Shown: positions 40,532 to 51,738 of the stretch, one piece after another | How positions within the stretch are numbered: position 1 is the first letter of the stretch | Layout of the letters: each line of letters starts with the position of its first letter | NCBI GenBank assembly: GCA_019116785.1 | Contig: DXAZ01000001.1 | Location: forward strand, 1 to 52,736 | Direction: 5' to 3' | DNA: 52,736 bases | DNA from: Candidatus Atopostipes pullistercoris | GTDB lineage: Bacteria; Bacillota; Bacilli; Lactobacillales; Carnobacteriaceae_A | Program-made: the position numbers and the translations under genes | The notes under the pieces: model-generated | What the model saw: only the letters and a program-made list of their open reading frames with translations | What the model was told of the DNA's origin: nothing | Database searches by the model: none

Positions 40532-41227
40532 TTGAAATTGAACGTTTTATATGAAGATAATCATTTATTAGTCGTCGAAAAGCCTAGAAATATGCCGATA
40601 CAAGAAGATGTATCAAAAGATTTAGATTTATTAAATGAAGCAAAACAGTATTTAATAAATAAATATAATAAACCAGGAGATGCTTTCTTAGGACTTGTAC
40701 ATCGTCTAGATCGTCCCGTTGGAGGAGTGGTTCTTTTTGCTAAAACGTCCAAAGCAGCCTCTCGTATCTCTAATGAAATTCGTTTACGTCGTTTTGATCG
40801 ACGATATCTGGCTGTGGTACGGGGAATTCCTGAGAAGAAAAATGACCAATTAGTGGATTATTTGTTAAAAGATCACCATAAAAATAAATCACAGGTTGTT
40901 TCCTCTTCGACCAAAGATGCTAAAAAAGCAGTTCTTGATTATAAAGTTCTCGCTTCTGATTTAAAAAAAGATTTAAGTTTATTAAGTATCCAACTTCATA
41001 CAGGCAGAAGTCACCAAATACGAGTTCAACTCTCTCATTTAGGACACGCGATTTATGGAGATCAAAAATACGGACAAGCTGTAAACAAAGTTGGACAACA
41101 AATTGCTCTTTGGGCGGTTGAATTAAGCGTGAATCATCCAACTAAAAAAGAACCCATTAATATTACTTGTCCGCCACCCAATGAATATCCATGGAATCTT
41201 TTTGATTATTCATTTAAAAAGATCTGA
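40532..41227 (+). CDS. RluA-family RNA pseudouridine synthase
   Basis: HRLDRPVGGVVLFAKTSKAA, LHTGRSHQIRVQLSHLGHAIYGDQKYG; TTG start with GAAAGGA upstream. Confidence 0.9.
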   Translation: MKLNVLYEDNHLLVVEKPRNMPIQEDVSKDLDLLNEAKQYLINKYNKPGDAFLGLVHRLDRPVGGVVLFAKTSKAASRISNEIRLRRFDRRYLAVVRGIPEKKNDQLVDYLLKDHHKNKSQVVSSSTKDAKKAVLDYKVLASDLKKDLSLLSIQLHTGRSHQIRVQLSHLGHAIYGDQKYGQAVNKVGQQIALWAVELSVNHPTKKEPINITCPPPNEYPWNLFDYSFKKI

Positions 41228-41245
41228 GACTAGCTTTCTCAGATC
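41217..41245 (+). terminator. Intrinsic terminator after the pseudouridine synthase
   Basis: AAAAGATCTGAGA ... TCTCAGATCTTTT. Confidence 0.7.
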
Positions 41246-41263
41246 TTTTCATTTATATATTTT

Positions 41264-41812
41264 TTAGATGACTTCAGCACCCAATGTATATTTAAAATGC
41301 TCAAGCGCCCATTCGTGCCCCATTTGATTAAAACTAGCAACACCTTTTTCATGAACTACTATCTTAAATCCTTTATTGTAAGCATCGATTGCTGTATGCA
41401 AAACGCAAATATCTGTACATACACCTACAATATGGAGCTCATCAATGTTCCGTTCTCTTAACTTTAATTCTAAATTTGTTCCTGCAAAAGCAGAATAACG
41501 GGTTTTATCAAAATATTCTACATTTTTACTATCTTTAATTTCTTGATATAAATCATCCAAGTCACCATATAGTTTTCTTCCCTCTGTTCCATCAATATTA
41601 TGCGGTGGGAACAATTTACTTTCGGGATGAAACGTATCATTTTCGAAATGTTGATCAATTAAAAAAGCAACGTAGTCTCCTTGATCATAGAACTTTTTTG
41701 TTACTTGAATAATATAATCGTGTAAAACTTGGCCTGGTGTTCCACAGGTTAATGCCCCATCCACTGCCACAAAGTCATTGGTATAATCGACATTTAATAA
41801 AGCCTTTTTCAT
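41264..41812 (-). CDS. pncA: Nicotinamidase / isochorismatase-family cysteine hydrolase
   Basis: LNVDYTNDFV and VGVCTDICVLHTA catalytic motifs. Start 41812 preferred. Confidence 0.82.
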   Translation of the reverse strand: MKKALLNVDYTNDFVAVDGALTCGTPGQVLHDYIIQVTKKFYDQGDYVAFLIDQHFENDTFHPESKLFPPHNIDGTEGRKLYGDLDDLYQEIKDSKNVEYFDKTRYSAFAGTNLELKLRERNIDELHIVGVCTDICVLHTAIDAYNKGFKIVVHEKGVASFNQMGHEWALEHFKYTLGAEVI

Positions 41813-41931
41813 AATGACCACCTCAATATATTCTTACCTTTATTTTAACACAAAATTGTCTAAGTAGCTTTTTCTTTCACATCCTTATAAAAATCAGTTA
41901 AAATAGTTAGAAATATAAAGGGGTGACTCAT

Positions 41932-42780
41932 TTGGAACAAAAAAACAAAGAAAATCATTTCATTCATTGGATCATTCGTTTTTTAAAAGGAATGCTTATT
42001 GGATCGGGTGCCATCCTACCCGGGGTTAGTGGAGGAGCTCTTGCTGTAGTTTTTGGTCTATATGAGCCGATTATTCACTTTTTAGCTAATATTCGAAAAG
42101 ATTTTCTAAAAAACATCATGTATTTTTTGCCAGTTGGCTTAGGAGCTCTTTTTGGAGTTTTTATTCTTGCAACACCGATCCATTACGGTTTAAAATATTA
42201 TCCTGTTTATATCCTTTGGGCTTTTATTGGAGCAATTCTAGGGACAATTCCTTCTTTATACCATGAAGCAGGCCAACAAGGAAGAAAAACTAAACATAAT
42301 GTTTTATTAATTGTTACTGCAGTGATTAGTTTTATATTGCTTACTTATTTTAATCGTCATTTAAATATGGATCTACCAAAGAATGTATTCTCTTGGTTGT
42401 TCGCAGGAGGAATTTTTGCAAGTGGATTAATTCTTCCTGGTCTGAGTCCTTCAAATTTCCTTATTTATTTTAATCTTTACAAGCCTTTAATTGCTGGAAT
42501 ACGTAAACTTGATTTTTCAGTCATAATCCCTGTTGTTGTAGGCGCTATTGTCATCATTTTAAGTTTCTCAAAAATTATGCGTAACATAATGGAAAAATCT
42601 TATGCTACTGTCTTTCACTTTATTTTGGGGATTGTGATTGCATCTACTGCGATTATTGCTCCAGATCGTTCCTTATATACTAGTTTTAATGGATTTAACT
42701 ACTTCTTACTTTTTGTGATATGTTTAATCGGTTTTGGTTTAGGTTATTTCATGGGAAATTTAGAAGACCCCTCTAAATAA
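41932..42780 (+). CDS. DUF368 family membrane protein (candidate undecaprenyl-phosphate translocase)
   Basis: GMLIGSGAILPGVSGGALAVVFGLYEPI is the DUF368 signature. The ORF opens with GTG at 41923, but AAAGGGG spacing favours TTG at 41932. Confidence 0.85.
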   Translation: MEQKNKENHFIHWIIRFLKGMLIGSGAILPGVSGGALAVVFGLYEPIIHFLANIRKDFLKNIMYFLPVGLGALFGVFILATPIHYGLKYYPVYILWAFIGAILGTIPSLYHEAGQQGRKTKHNVLLIVTAVISFILLTYFNRHLNMDLPKNVFSWLFAGGIFASGLILPGLSPSNFLIYFNLYKPLIAGIRKLDFSVIIPVVVGAIVIILSFSKIMRNIMEKSYATVFHFILGIVIASTAIIAPDRSLYTSFNGFNYFLLFVICLIGFGLGYFMGNLEDPSK

Positions 42781-42783
42781 AAT

Positions 42784-42832
42784 AGAGCATTTAAGTTCAA
42801 CTTGGATCTTTTGGGACTTAAATGCTCTTTTA
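42784..42832. terminator. Bidirectional terminator between the DUF368 gene and galM
   Basis: Perfect 13-bp arms AGAGCATTTAAGT (42784-42796) / ACTTAAATGCTCT (42816-42828). Confidence 0.75.
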
Positions 42833-42836
42833 TCAT

Positions 42837-43886
42837 TTAATCTATAACACGAAATTTAAATTTTGTTATTGATTCAAACGGTTGTCCAGGTTCTAACCAA
42901 ATTGAACCAAAACCTTCATTATTTATCGCATCTGGTAATTGTTGGGTTTCCAATGTGACTCCAGTATGCATCCCTAAAGTACGGTCTTCTCCTGTTTCTG
43001 ATTCTTGTGCTTTATTATGTGTATAGACAACAATTGCTTGAGAATCTGTTTCAACTTCAACCACTCGACCAGACTTTCTATGTGTTAATTTCACACTGGG
43101 ATCATTTGAAGAATGATTGAGAAAGAAAGGATGATCTAGTCCATTTCTTGAAGAAATTTCTTTGTTTTCATTCAAAATTACTGTCTCTAGACGTTCCCCT
43201 TTACGTAAATCAAATGGCGTACCCGCTACTGATTTTAATTGACCAATTGGTATATTGTCTTCTTTTAAAGGGGCATATTGATCGCTATTGATTTGAAGTT
43301 CATGATCATAGACTGTTTCTTGATAATCTCCACTTAAATTAAAGTAAACGTGATTTGTGGGATTGAACAATGTCTTTTTATTTGTGTTCGCTTCATAATG
43401 AATTCCTACTTCATTTGCTTCATTCAATGTGTAAGTGACTTTTACCTTCACATCTCCTGGAAAACCATTTTCGCCGTCTGGCAATTCAGTGGTTATTTGT
43501 AATTGAAGTTCATTATCTAAATCTTTTGAGACAGCGTCCCAAATTTTCGTATCTAAACCAGTTGGTCCTCCATGAAGGGTATTATGTTTTTCATTTGGTA
43601 CTAATTCAATAACCTCTTTCCCATCTTGATAGCGAGCATTTGAGATCCTTCCAGCTACGGGACCAACGATCGAACCATGAAAAGGTCGTGCCTTTACAAT
43701 TTCATCTAAGGTCGTCATGTTTGTTGTAATTTCTTCTAGTTTCTCAGTTTTGTCAGGCATGACTATTTTTGTAATGATTCCACCATATGTAATAACAGAT
43801 AATGATAATCCATTTGAATTGGATAAGGTATATTCATAAACCACTTGTTGATCTAAAACACCAAATTCTGTTTTTTCTATTTTCAC
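42837..43886 (-). CDS. galM: Aldose 1-epimerase
   Basis: SVITYGGIITKIVMPDK, NPTNHVYFNLSG, ETQQLPDAIN. Confidence 0.92.
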   Translation of the reverse strand: MKIEKTEFGVLDQQVVYEYTLSNSNGLSLSVITYGGIITKIVMPDKTEKLEEITTNMTTLDEIVKARPFHGSIVGPVAGRISNARYQDGKEVIELVPNEKHNTLHGGPTGLDTKIWDAVSKDLDNELQLQITTELPDGENGFPGDVKVKVTYTLNEANEVGIHYEANTNKKTLFNPTNHVYFNLSGDYQETVYDHELQINSDQYAPLKEDNIPIGQLKSVAGTPFDLRKGERLETVILNENKEISSRNGLDHPFFLNHSSNDPSVKLTHRKSGRVVEVETDSQAIVVYTHNKAQESETGEDRTLGMHTGVTLETQQLPDAINNEGFGSIWLEPGQPFESITKFKFRVID

Positions 43887-43943
43887 TTATATTCCTCCAA
43901 TATTTCTGATATCGTTTTCTATATTATTAAGAATACAATTTAT

Positions 43944-43985
43944 TCCAAAAAAATGCCAGCCCTATTAAAATAGAGACTGGCCAAA
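43944..43985 (-). terminator. Terminator downstream of ugd
   Basis: Reverse strand GCCAG...CTGGC stem followed by a T run. Confidence 0.6.
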
Positions 43986-43999
43986 ATAGATCTATTTAG

Positions 44000-45172
44000 T
44001 TAATTTTCTTGGTATAAATCTCTTGTATAAATTTTGTCTTTTACATCTGCTAAATCATCGTTTTGTCGATTCGCAATAATGACATCACTCATTTGTTTGA
44101 ACTCTTCTAAGTCTGAAATTACTTGAGAATTATAGAAAGTATCTTCTTCTAACACAGGTTCATACACTACAACTTCAATTCCCTTAGCCTTAATTCGTTT
44201 CATAATTCCTTGAATAGAAGATTGTCGGAAGTTATCTGATCCTTCTTTCATGACTAAGCGATAAATCCCCACAACTTTAGGCTCTTTATTTATCACTTGT
44301 TCCGCCACGAAATCCTTACGAGTACTATTAGAATCAACAATTGCACGAATTAAGTTATTCGGTACATCTTCATAGTTTGCTAGTAGTTGTTTAGTATCTT
44401 TAGGTAAACAATAACCACCATAACCAAAGGAAGGATTATTGTAATGATCTCCGATTCTTGGATCTAAACCGACACCTTCGATAATGGATTTTGTATTTAA
44501 ACCTCTAGATTCTGCATATGTATCTAATTCATTAAAGAATGAAACACGCATCGCTAAATAAGTATTCGCAAATAATTTAACGGCCTCTGCTTCAGTAGAT
44601 TCAATAAATAATACTGAGATATCCTCTTTCTCTGCTCCTTCAACCAATAAATCAGCAAATTTATGTGCACGCTCTGAATCTTCTCCTAAGATAATACGAC
44701 TAGGATACAAATTATCATAAAGAGCTTTACCTTCTCTTAAAAATTCCGGTGAAAAGATAATATTTGTTGCATTATATTTTTCTTTAATACTTTGTGTGTA
44801 ACCAACTGGAACTGTTGATTTTATAATAATCGTAGTGTTTGGAGCATATTCTAAAACATCTTCAATAACACTTTCTAATATAGCCGTGTCAAAATAGTTT
44901 GTTTCTTCATCGTAATTTGTAGGTGCAGCGATGACCACATACTCTGGATCATTTCCATAAGCTTCTTTTTTGTCTGTAGTAGCTGTTAGATTTAAATCTT
45001 TAGTTGCAAAAAACTTCTCTACTTCATCATCTTGTATAGGAGCCACTCTGTCATTAATTAAATTAACTTTTTCTTCAATTACTTCAAGAGCTCGTACTTG
45101 GTTGTGTTGTGATAGTAAAACAGCATTCGCTAATCCGACATATCCCATACCTACAACTGTTATATTTGTCAT
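44000..45172 (-). CDS. ugd: UDP-glucose 6-dehydrogenase / nucleotide sugar dehydrogenase
   Basis: [46 protein letters not shown]. Confidence 0.92.
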   Translation of the reverse strand: MTNITVVGMGYVGLANAVLLSQHNQVRALEVIEEKVNLINDRVAPIQDDEVEKFFATKDLNLTATTDKKEAYGNDPEYVVIAAPTNYDEETNYFDTAILESVIEDVLEYAPNTTIIIKSTVPVGYTQSIKEKYNATNIIFSPEFLREGKALYDNLYPSRIILGEDSERAHKFADLLVEGAEKEDISVLFIESTEAEAVKLFANTYLAMRVSFFNELDTYAESRGLNTKSIIEGVGLDPRIGDHYNNPSFGYGGYCLPKDTKQLLANYEDVPNNLIRAIVDSNSTRKDFVAEQVINKEPKVVGIYRLVMKEGSDNFRQSSIQGIMKRIKAKGIEVVVYEPVLEEDTFYNSQVISDLEEFKQMSDVIIANRQNDDLADVKDKIYTRDLYQEN

Positions 45173-45223
45173 TTTTTCTTTCCTTTCTTAATCAAATCAT
45201 TTTTATAATGAATATTGATTTCT

Positions 45224-46222
45224 TTATTCATTTATATTCAATTCTGTTTTTAACTGTTGACTCACTTCATTTATATCTTCTTCAGAAATAATCTCGTAGT
45301 AAACGCCATCCATTCTGGTTCCGTACCCACTTAATTGAATTTCTTCAATATTATTTAAAGAAGACTGGTAATTTAAAAACATGCTAACCATATCATTAAA
45401 AGTTAAATTTGTCATTACATTATCTTCCATCGTATTTAAGACAGATTGATAGTTTAAAATTGAATTAAATGAAGCTACCTTAGTTAAAGTGGTCAACACA
45501 ACTTCGCGTTGTCGAGATTGACGACCATAATCTCCTTTAGGATCTTCATACCGCATACGAGAATAGGCTAATGCTTGTGCTCCATCCATATGCATTGATT
45601 GCCCTTCTGTAAAAGTATAACCATTTTGATCAAAGGTCATTGAAGGTGTAATGTCTATTCCACCAACGGCATCTACAATTTGTTGAATACCTTCCATATT
45701 AACCGAAACATAATAATCAATTGGTATATCTAACATGTTTTGTACGGTATTCATAGACATAGCGGCACGCCCATAAGCATAAGCATGATTTATTTTATCT
45801 TGGAATCCTTTCCCTACAATCTCTGTATAAGTATCCCGAGGAATACTTAATAAGGTTGTTTTTTCTTTTTCGGGATTCACAGTCATAACCATAATCGTAT
45901 CTGAGCGCCCTTGCATTTTATCTGTACTTCCTGCACCAGCTCGATCATCATCTGTATCAATTCCTAATAATAACATAGAAAAAGAATCGCCATCTAGATC
46001 TAATTGGTCGGTTTCTCGACTCGTATGAATGATACGCTCATCGTCTACATCCGAATGAATGGTATCTGTTGTTTGTCTCACCTCATAGTAAACATAAAAC
46101 CCAATCCCTAAAATAATTAATAAAAATATGAGTAAAATACGCCAACATCCGCGGTTACGTTTTTTTTTCTTCTTTCCTTGAGTTCGATTGCTTCTAGATA
46201 ATTCATTTTTATTTTCTTTCAT
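45224..46222 (-). CDS. LytR-CpsA-Psr (LCP) family cell-wall ligase
   Basis: Basic cytosolic N-terminus, one TM, RSDTIMVMTVNP, LLSIPRDTY, YSRMRYEDPKGDYGRQSRQREV. Confidence 0.92.
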   Translation of the reverse strand: MKENKNELSRSNRTQGKKKKKRNRGCWRILLIFLLIILGIGFYVYYEVRQTTDTIHSDVDDERIIHTSRETDQLDLDGDSFSMLLLGIDTDDDRAGAGSTDKMQGRSDTIMVMTVNPEKEKTTLLSIPRDTYTEIVGKGFQDKINHAYAYGRAAMSMNTVQNMLDIPIDYYVSVNMEGIQQIVDAVGGIDITPSMTFDQNGYTFTEGQSMHMDGAQALAYSRMRYEDPKGDYGRQSRQREVVLTTLTKVASFNSILNYQSVLNTMEDNVMTNLTFNDMVSMFLNYQSSLNNIEEIQLSGYGTRMDGVYYEIISEEDINEVSQQLKTELNINE

Positions 46223-46337
46223 ATATATACCAACTTTTATATGTGATTTTTTTAACTATATTATAGTATATAACATATCATATTATTTTTCTATATTAAA
46301 CTTGTACCTGACAATAGAATATATTAATTTATGAATA

Positions 46338-47393
46338 TTATTTAAAAAAGTTTCTAAAGACGGTTAAAAATTTCGATGTTTTTTCCTTGGTTTCATTTGC
46401 TCGACTGACAATTTGGATAGCCGCTTTGCTGTTGCCATTTTGAAGAATTGAGAGTAAAGCTAACCTGTAGGGACTTTTTTCTTTAATTTTTTTAAATTCT
46501 TTTAGATAAGGAGCTAATCTTTCATCCTGCAGTGTCTTTTCAAGCTGTTGTATTTGTTCTTCTTGAGTTAGAGGAGAATCTTCTTTACAAATGTTTTGTA
46601 TTTTGGAATATACCGCATGAAAATAAGCAGAAAGAATTAAATCTTCATACTCTTTTTCTAATCCCCAATCTATTAACATTGCTTCTAAATATTTTGCAAT
46701 TTCGATATTGCTTTCGAAAATTTCTTTTCTATAGAATTCATTTTCATCTAGATATTTGATTGACCGAATAAAATAAGAATTACGATTAAAGGCTACAGAG
46801 TTAAGGTTTTTATAAACACTTAAATTAAAGAATGCTTCTTCACAAAAAGCAACATTCATAAATTTTAGATGATTATTCAGTAAATAAGACCGTCTATATA
46901 ATTTATTAAACAACGCATAGGGATAAAAGTGATGAAAATTTCGATAATGATTTCTAAAACGCTCTTGATTTGGTAAATAAGGTAGATTTGGTTGTTGTTG
47001 CTCAAATTCTATAGGATTTCCATCATCATGAATTGTAAAACCAAATACAGTTAAATCGGTATTTTTTTCTTCTGCATAATCAACGTTTGCTTGCAACATT
47101 TTTTTATCAAAAATATCATACGCACTAGCAAAATAAATGTATTTCCCTCTAGCTATAGATAATCCTTTATTTCTAGCTGCCGCAAAGCCCTTTTTTTCTT
47201 GATGAACAACTTCTATAAAAAGAGGTTCTAATTTTTCATATTTATTGCATATTTGGGCAGAGGCATCTGTAGATCCATCGTTAATTAAAATTAATTCAAA
47301 ATCATAAAGTGTTTGTTTTAATATAGATTGAATCGAATTTTCTAGTGTTTTTTCGTTATTAAATATAGGCATAATAATTGATACACTATACAT
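46338..47393 (-). CDS. Glycosyltransferase family 2 protein
   Basis: VSIIMPIFNNEKTLENSIQSILKQTLYDFELILINDGSTD. Start 47393 preferred (GGGAGGGG RBS). Confidence 0.88.
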   Translation of the reverse strand: MYSVSIIMPIFNNEKTLENSIQSILKQTLYDFELILINDGSTDASAQICNKYEKLEPLFIEVVHQEKKGFAAARNKGLSIARGKYIYFASAYDIFDKKMLQANVDYAEEKNTDLTVFGFTIHDDGNPIEFEQQQPNLPYLPNQERFRNHYRNFHHFYPYALFNKLYRRSYLLNNHLKFMNVAFCEEAFFNLSVYKNLNSVAFNRNSYFIRSIKYLDENEFYRKEIFESNIEIAKYLEAMLIDWGLEKEYEDLILSAYFHAVYSKIQNICKEDSPLTQEEQIQQLEKTLQDERLAPYLKEFKKIKEKSPYRLALLSILQNGNSKAAIQIVSRANETKEKTSKFLTVFRNFFK

Positions 47394-47620
47394 CTCTACC
47401 CCTCCCTTAATGCCACTAATTTTCATTAATTATAGCACAAAGTTTTAAATTTGTTTTAAATAAATCATTAATTCTTAATAACAAACCTTCCCTTACTTCT
47501 ACTCATTTTGAAATAAAGAATAAATATTTGTAATTTTCTTTTGCCGCTTATTTATTTTATAGTTAGGTTTTAGGATAAAATGTGTTAGAATAAAATTAAT
47601 TTAAATAAAGGAGTGTATGT

Positions 47621-48634
47621 ATGTCAATACTTGTTACAGGTGGTGCAGGATATATTGGTTCTCATACGGTTGTTGAGTTATTAAATAATGACTATGAAGT
47701 TGTAATCGTTGATGATTTTTCCAATTCTCATCCTACAGTATTAGATCGTATTAAAGAGTTAACAGGAAAAGATTTTACTTTTTATGAACTAAATCTTTTA
47801 GATAAAGAAAATTTACAAAATGTGTTTTTAGAAAATGACATAGAAGCAGTTATTCATTTTGCTGGATTTAAAGCGGTTGGAGAATCAGTTTCATTGCCGC
47901 TAGAGTATTATCACAATAATGTGACGGGAACCATTGTCTTATTAGAAGTGATGAAAGAATTTAATGTTAAAAACATTGTCTTTAGTTCAAGTGCAACAGT
48001 TTATGGAATGGATAATAAAGCACCTTTTACAGAAGATATGCCAACCTCTGCAACGAATCCATACGGGTATACAAAGGTAGTCATCGAGCATATTTTAGAG
48101 GATTTAGCCGTTGCCGATAATGAATGGAGCCCTATTCTGCTTCGATATTTTAATCCAATTGGCGCACATGAATCAGGTAGAATTGGTGAAGATCCAAATG
48201 ACATACCAAATAACCTTATGCCTTATATCACACAAGTTGCTGTACAAAAGTTAGAGAAGTTATCTATTTATGGTGATGACTATGATACTCCGGACGGGAC
48301 AGGAGTTCGAGACTATATCCACGTGGTCGATTTAGCTAAGGGACATTTAAAAGCATTGGATTATTCTCTAAACCATACTGGAGCCCAAGCGGTGAACTTA
48401 GGAACCGGTGAAGGCTACTCTGTTTTAGATGTTGTTCATGCTTTTGAAAAAGCAAATGATATCAAAATCCCTTATGAAATTGTAAAAAGACGTCCTGGAG
48501 ATATTGCTGTCGGTTATGCAGATCCAACTAAAGCAAAAGACTTGTTAGGTTGGGAAGCCAAACATTCTTTAGAAGATATGTGTCGCACTTCTTGGAAGTG
48601 GCAAAAAAATAACCCACAAGGATATAAAGAATAG
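47621..48634 (+). CDS. galE: UDP-glucose 4-epimerase
   Basis: [49 protein letters not shown]. Confidence 0.97.
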   Translation: MSILVTGGAGYIGSHTVVELLNNDYEVVIVDDFSNSHPTVLDRIKELTGKDFTFYELNLLDKENLQNVFLENDIEAVIHFAGFKAVGESVSLPLEYYHNNVTGTIVLLEVMKEFNVKNIVFSSSATVYGMDNKAPFTEDMPTSATNPYGYTKVVIEHILEDLAVADNEWSPILLRYFNPIGAHESGRIGEDPNDIPNNLMPYITQVAVQKLEKLSIYGDDYDTPDGTGVRDYIHVVDLAKGHLKALDYSLNHTGAQAVNLGTGEGYSVLDVVHAFEKANDIKIPYEIVKRRPGDIAVGYADPTKAKDLLGWEAKHSLEDMCRTSWKWQKNNPQGYKE

Positions 48635-48647
48635 AATTTAACGTAAA

Positions 48648-48695
48648 AACACCTTATTTCAGCTAATTTATATCGCTGAAATAAGGTGTCTTTTT
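48648..48695. terminator. Bidirectional terminator between convergent galE and map
   Basis: ACACCTTATTTCAGC (48649-48663) / GCTGAAATAAGGTGT (48675-48689). Confidence 0.8.
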
Positions 48696-49449
48696 ATTCG
48701 CCTTGTTGTTTGGTTAAAATTTCTGGACCTTCTTTGGTGATTGCTATCGTATGTTCATATTGGCAGCTTAGTCCACCGTCTTCAGTACGCGCAGTCCAAC
48801 CATTATCATCCATTTTTGATTTCCAACCACCTGTATTAATCATCGGTTCAATCGTGAGTGTCATGCCTTCTTTTAGACGTTTTCCTTTACCGGCTTGTCC
48901 ATAATGTGGAACACTTGGTTCTTCATGCATCGTTGGACCAATTCCATGTCCTATAAATTCACGTACAACAGAATAGCCTTTAGGTTCTACATAATTTTGG
49001 ATAGCTGCACCAATGTCTCCGATACGATTACCTACTTGTGCAGCCTCTATTCCCTTATAGAGTGCCTCTCTTGTAACATCCATTAAATCTTGAACTTCTT
49101 CTGTGGCTTCACCGACAACGTAAGCCCAAGCTGAATCTGAAAAAGCTCCATCTAGCTCAATGACTGTATCAACTTTAACTAAATCATTATCTTTTAATGG
49201 AGTGTCCGTTGGGAAACCATGACAGATTTCATCATTTACGCTTATACAAGTTGCATATTTGTAACCTTCATATCCAATTTGTGCGGGAATTCCACCGTTT
49301 TCTATAATTTTCTTTTCAACAAACTGATCTATCTCATGACCTGTAATCCCTGGTTTAATAAAATCTCTTAATTGTTCATGAATAGAAGCTAGTAATTCAC
49401 CGGATTTTTTCATTTCATCAATTTCTCTTCTTGATTTTCTTGTAATCAA
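48694..49449 (-). CDS. map: Methionine aminopeptidase type I
   Basis: CISVNDEICHGFP, VKVDTVIELDGAFSDSAW, FIGHGIGPTMHEEPSVPHYG, TIEPMI. Confidence 0.95.
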   Translation of the reverse strand: MITRKSRREIDEMKKSGELLASIHEQLRDFIKPGITGHEIDQFVEKKIIENGGIPAQIGYEGYKYATCISVNDEICHGFPTDTPLKDNDLVKVDTVIELDGAFSDSAWAYVVGEATEEVQDLMDVTREALYKGIEAAQVGNRIGDIGAAIQNYVEPKGYSVVREFIGHGIGPTMHEEPSVPHYGQAGKGKRLKEGMTLTIEPMINTGGWKSKMDDNGWTARTEDGGLSCQYEHTIAITKEGPEILTKQQGE

Positions 49450-49555
49450 TATATATTCGTCTCCTTTGCGTTCTCAATCTTTGTAATTATAACGCAAAAA
49501 TTTAATTTTTCCAAAATAACAATGGATAATAATCATTTTTTAAATTTTTAAAATT

Positions 49556-49586
49556 AAACAAGCCTTACAGATGGAAGGCTTGTTTA
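49556..49586 (-). terminator. Terminator downstream of the GH1 gene
   Basis: AAACAAGCCTT (49556-49566) / AAGGCTTGTTT (49575-49585). Confidence 0.75.
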
Positions 49587-49601
49587 ATCAATGATGAAAG
49601 C

Positions 49602-51068
<1,467 letters not shown>

Positions 51069-51073
51069 TCATT

Positions 51074-51136
51074 ATTCACACGCTTACATTATAGCGTATA
51101 ATAATTTCTTCACCAAACGATTCTTTACGATTCTTT
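51074..51136 (-). promoter_or_regulatory. bglA promoter with cre-like site and upstream tandem repeat
   Basis: Reverse strand TTGGTG (51111-51116), 17 bp, TATAAT (51088-51093); cre-like ATGTAAGCGTGTGAAT (51074-51089); ACGATTCTTT twice in tandem (51117-51136). Confidence 0.6.
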
Positions 51137-51236
51137 GTTTTCTCTAATTCTTTTTATTCTCTTTTAAGGAACTGTTTCTATTTTATGATTTTTGTTATAA
51201 TGACGTATGATGAATAATATAGAAAGGAAGATAAAA

Positions 51237-51695
51237 TTGACGAGAGTTTTGATTGTATACGCAAGTTTAACTGGGAATACACGCGCAGGAGCACATATTT
51301 TAGAAGACGCTTTTTTGGAATTAAACACGGATGTTGAAGTTATAGAAAGTTATGATGCCGATCCATTTGAATATGAAGATTATGATATTTGTGTCGTTGG
51401 CACTTATACATACGGAACAGATGCAAATTTACCTGATGAGATTGTTGACTTCTATGAAGAATTAGAAGATGTTGACTTAAACGGAAAAGTCTATGGTGTT
51501 TTTGGTTCAGGGGATGTATTTTATGTAGGCAAATATTGTTTGTGTGTGGATTATTTTGAAGATCAATTTGAAAAAACAGGCGCTAAAAAAGGAGCGGATG
51601 GGGTTAAATATAATTTAGATCCAAACGAGGAAGCAACTGCTCACCTGAAATCTTTTGCGAAAGAATTAGTTGCAAAACACGAACAAATGAATTAG
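51237..51695 (+). CDS. Flavodoxin
   Basis: VLIVYASLTGNTRAGA (FMN P-loop); TTG start at 51237 preceded by AAAGGAAG; ORF track opens upstream at 51207. Confidence 0.9.
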   Translation: MTRVLIVYASLTGNTRAGAHILEDAFLELNTDVEVIESYDADPFEYEDYDICVVGTYTYGTDANLPDEIVDFYEELEDVDLNGKVYGVFGSGDVFYVGKYCLCVDYFEDQFEKTGAKKGADGVKYNLDPNEEATAHLKSFAKELVAKHEQMN

Positions 51696-51738
51696 CATTT
51701 TAACTATAAACAATTACATAAAACGGAGGAATGCAAAT

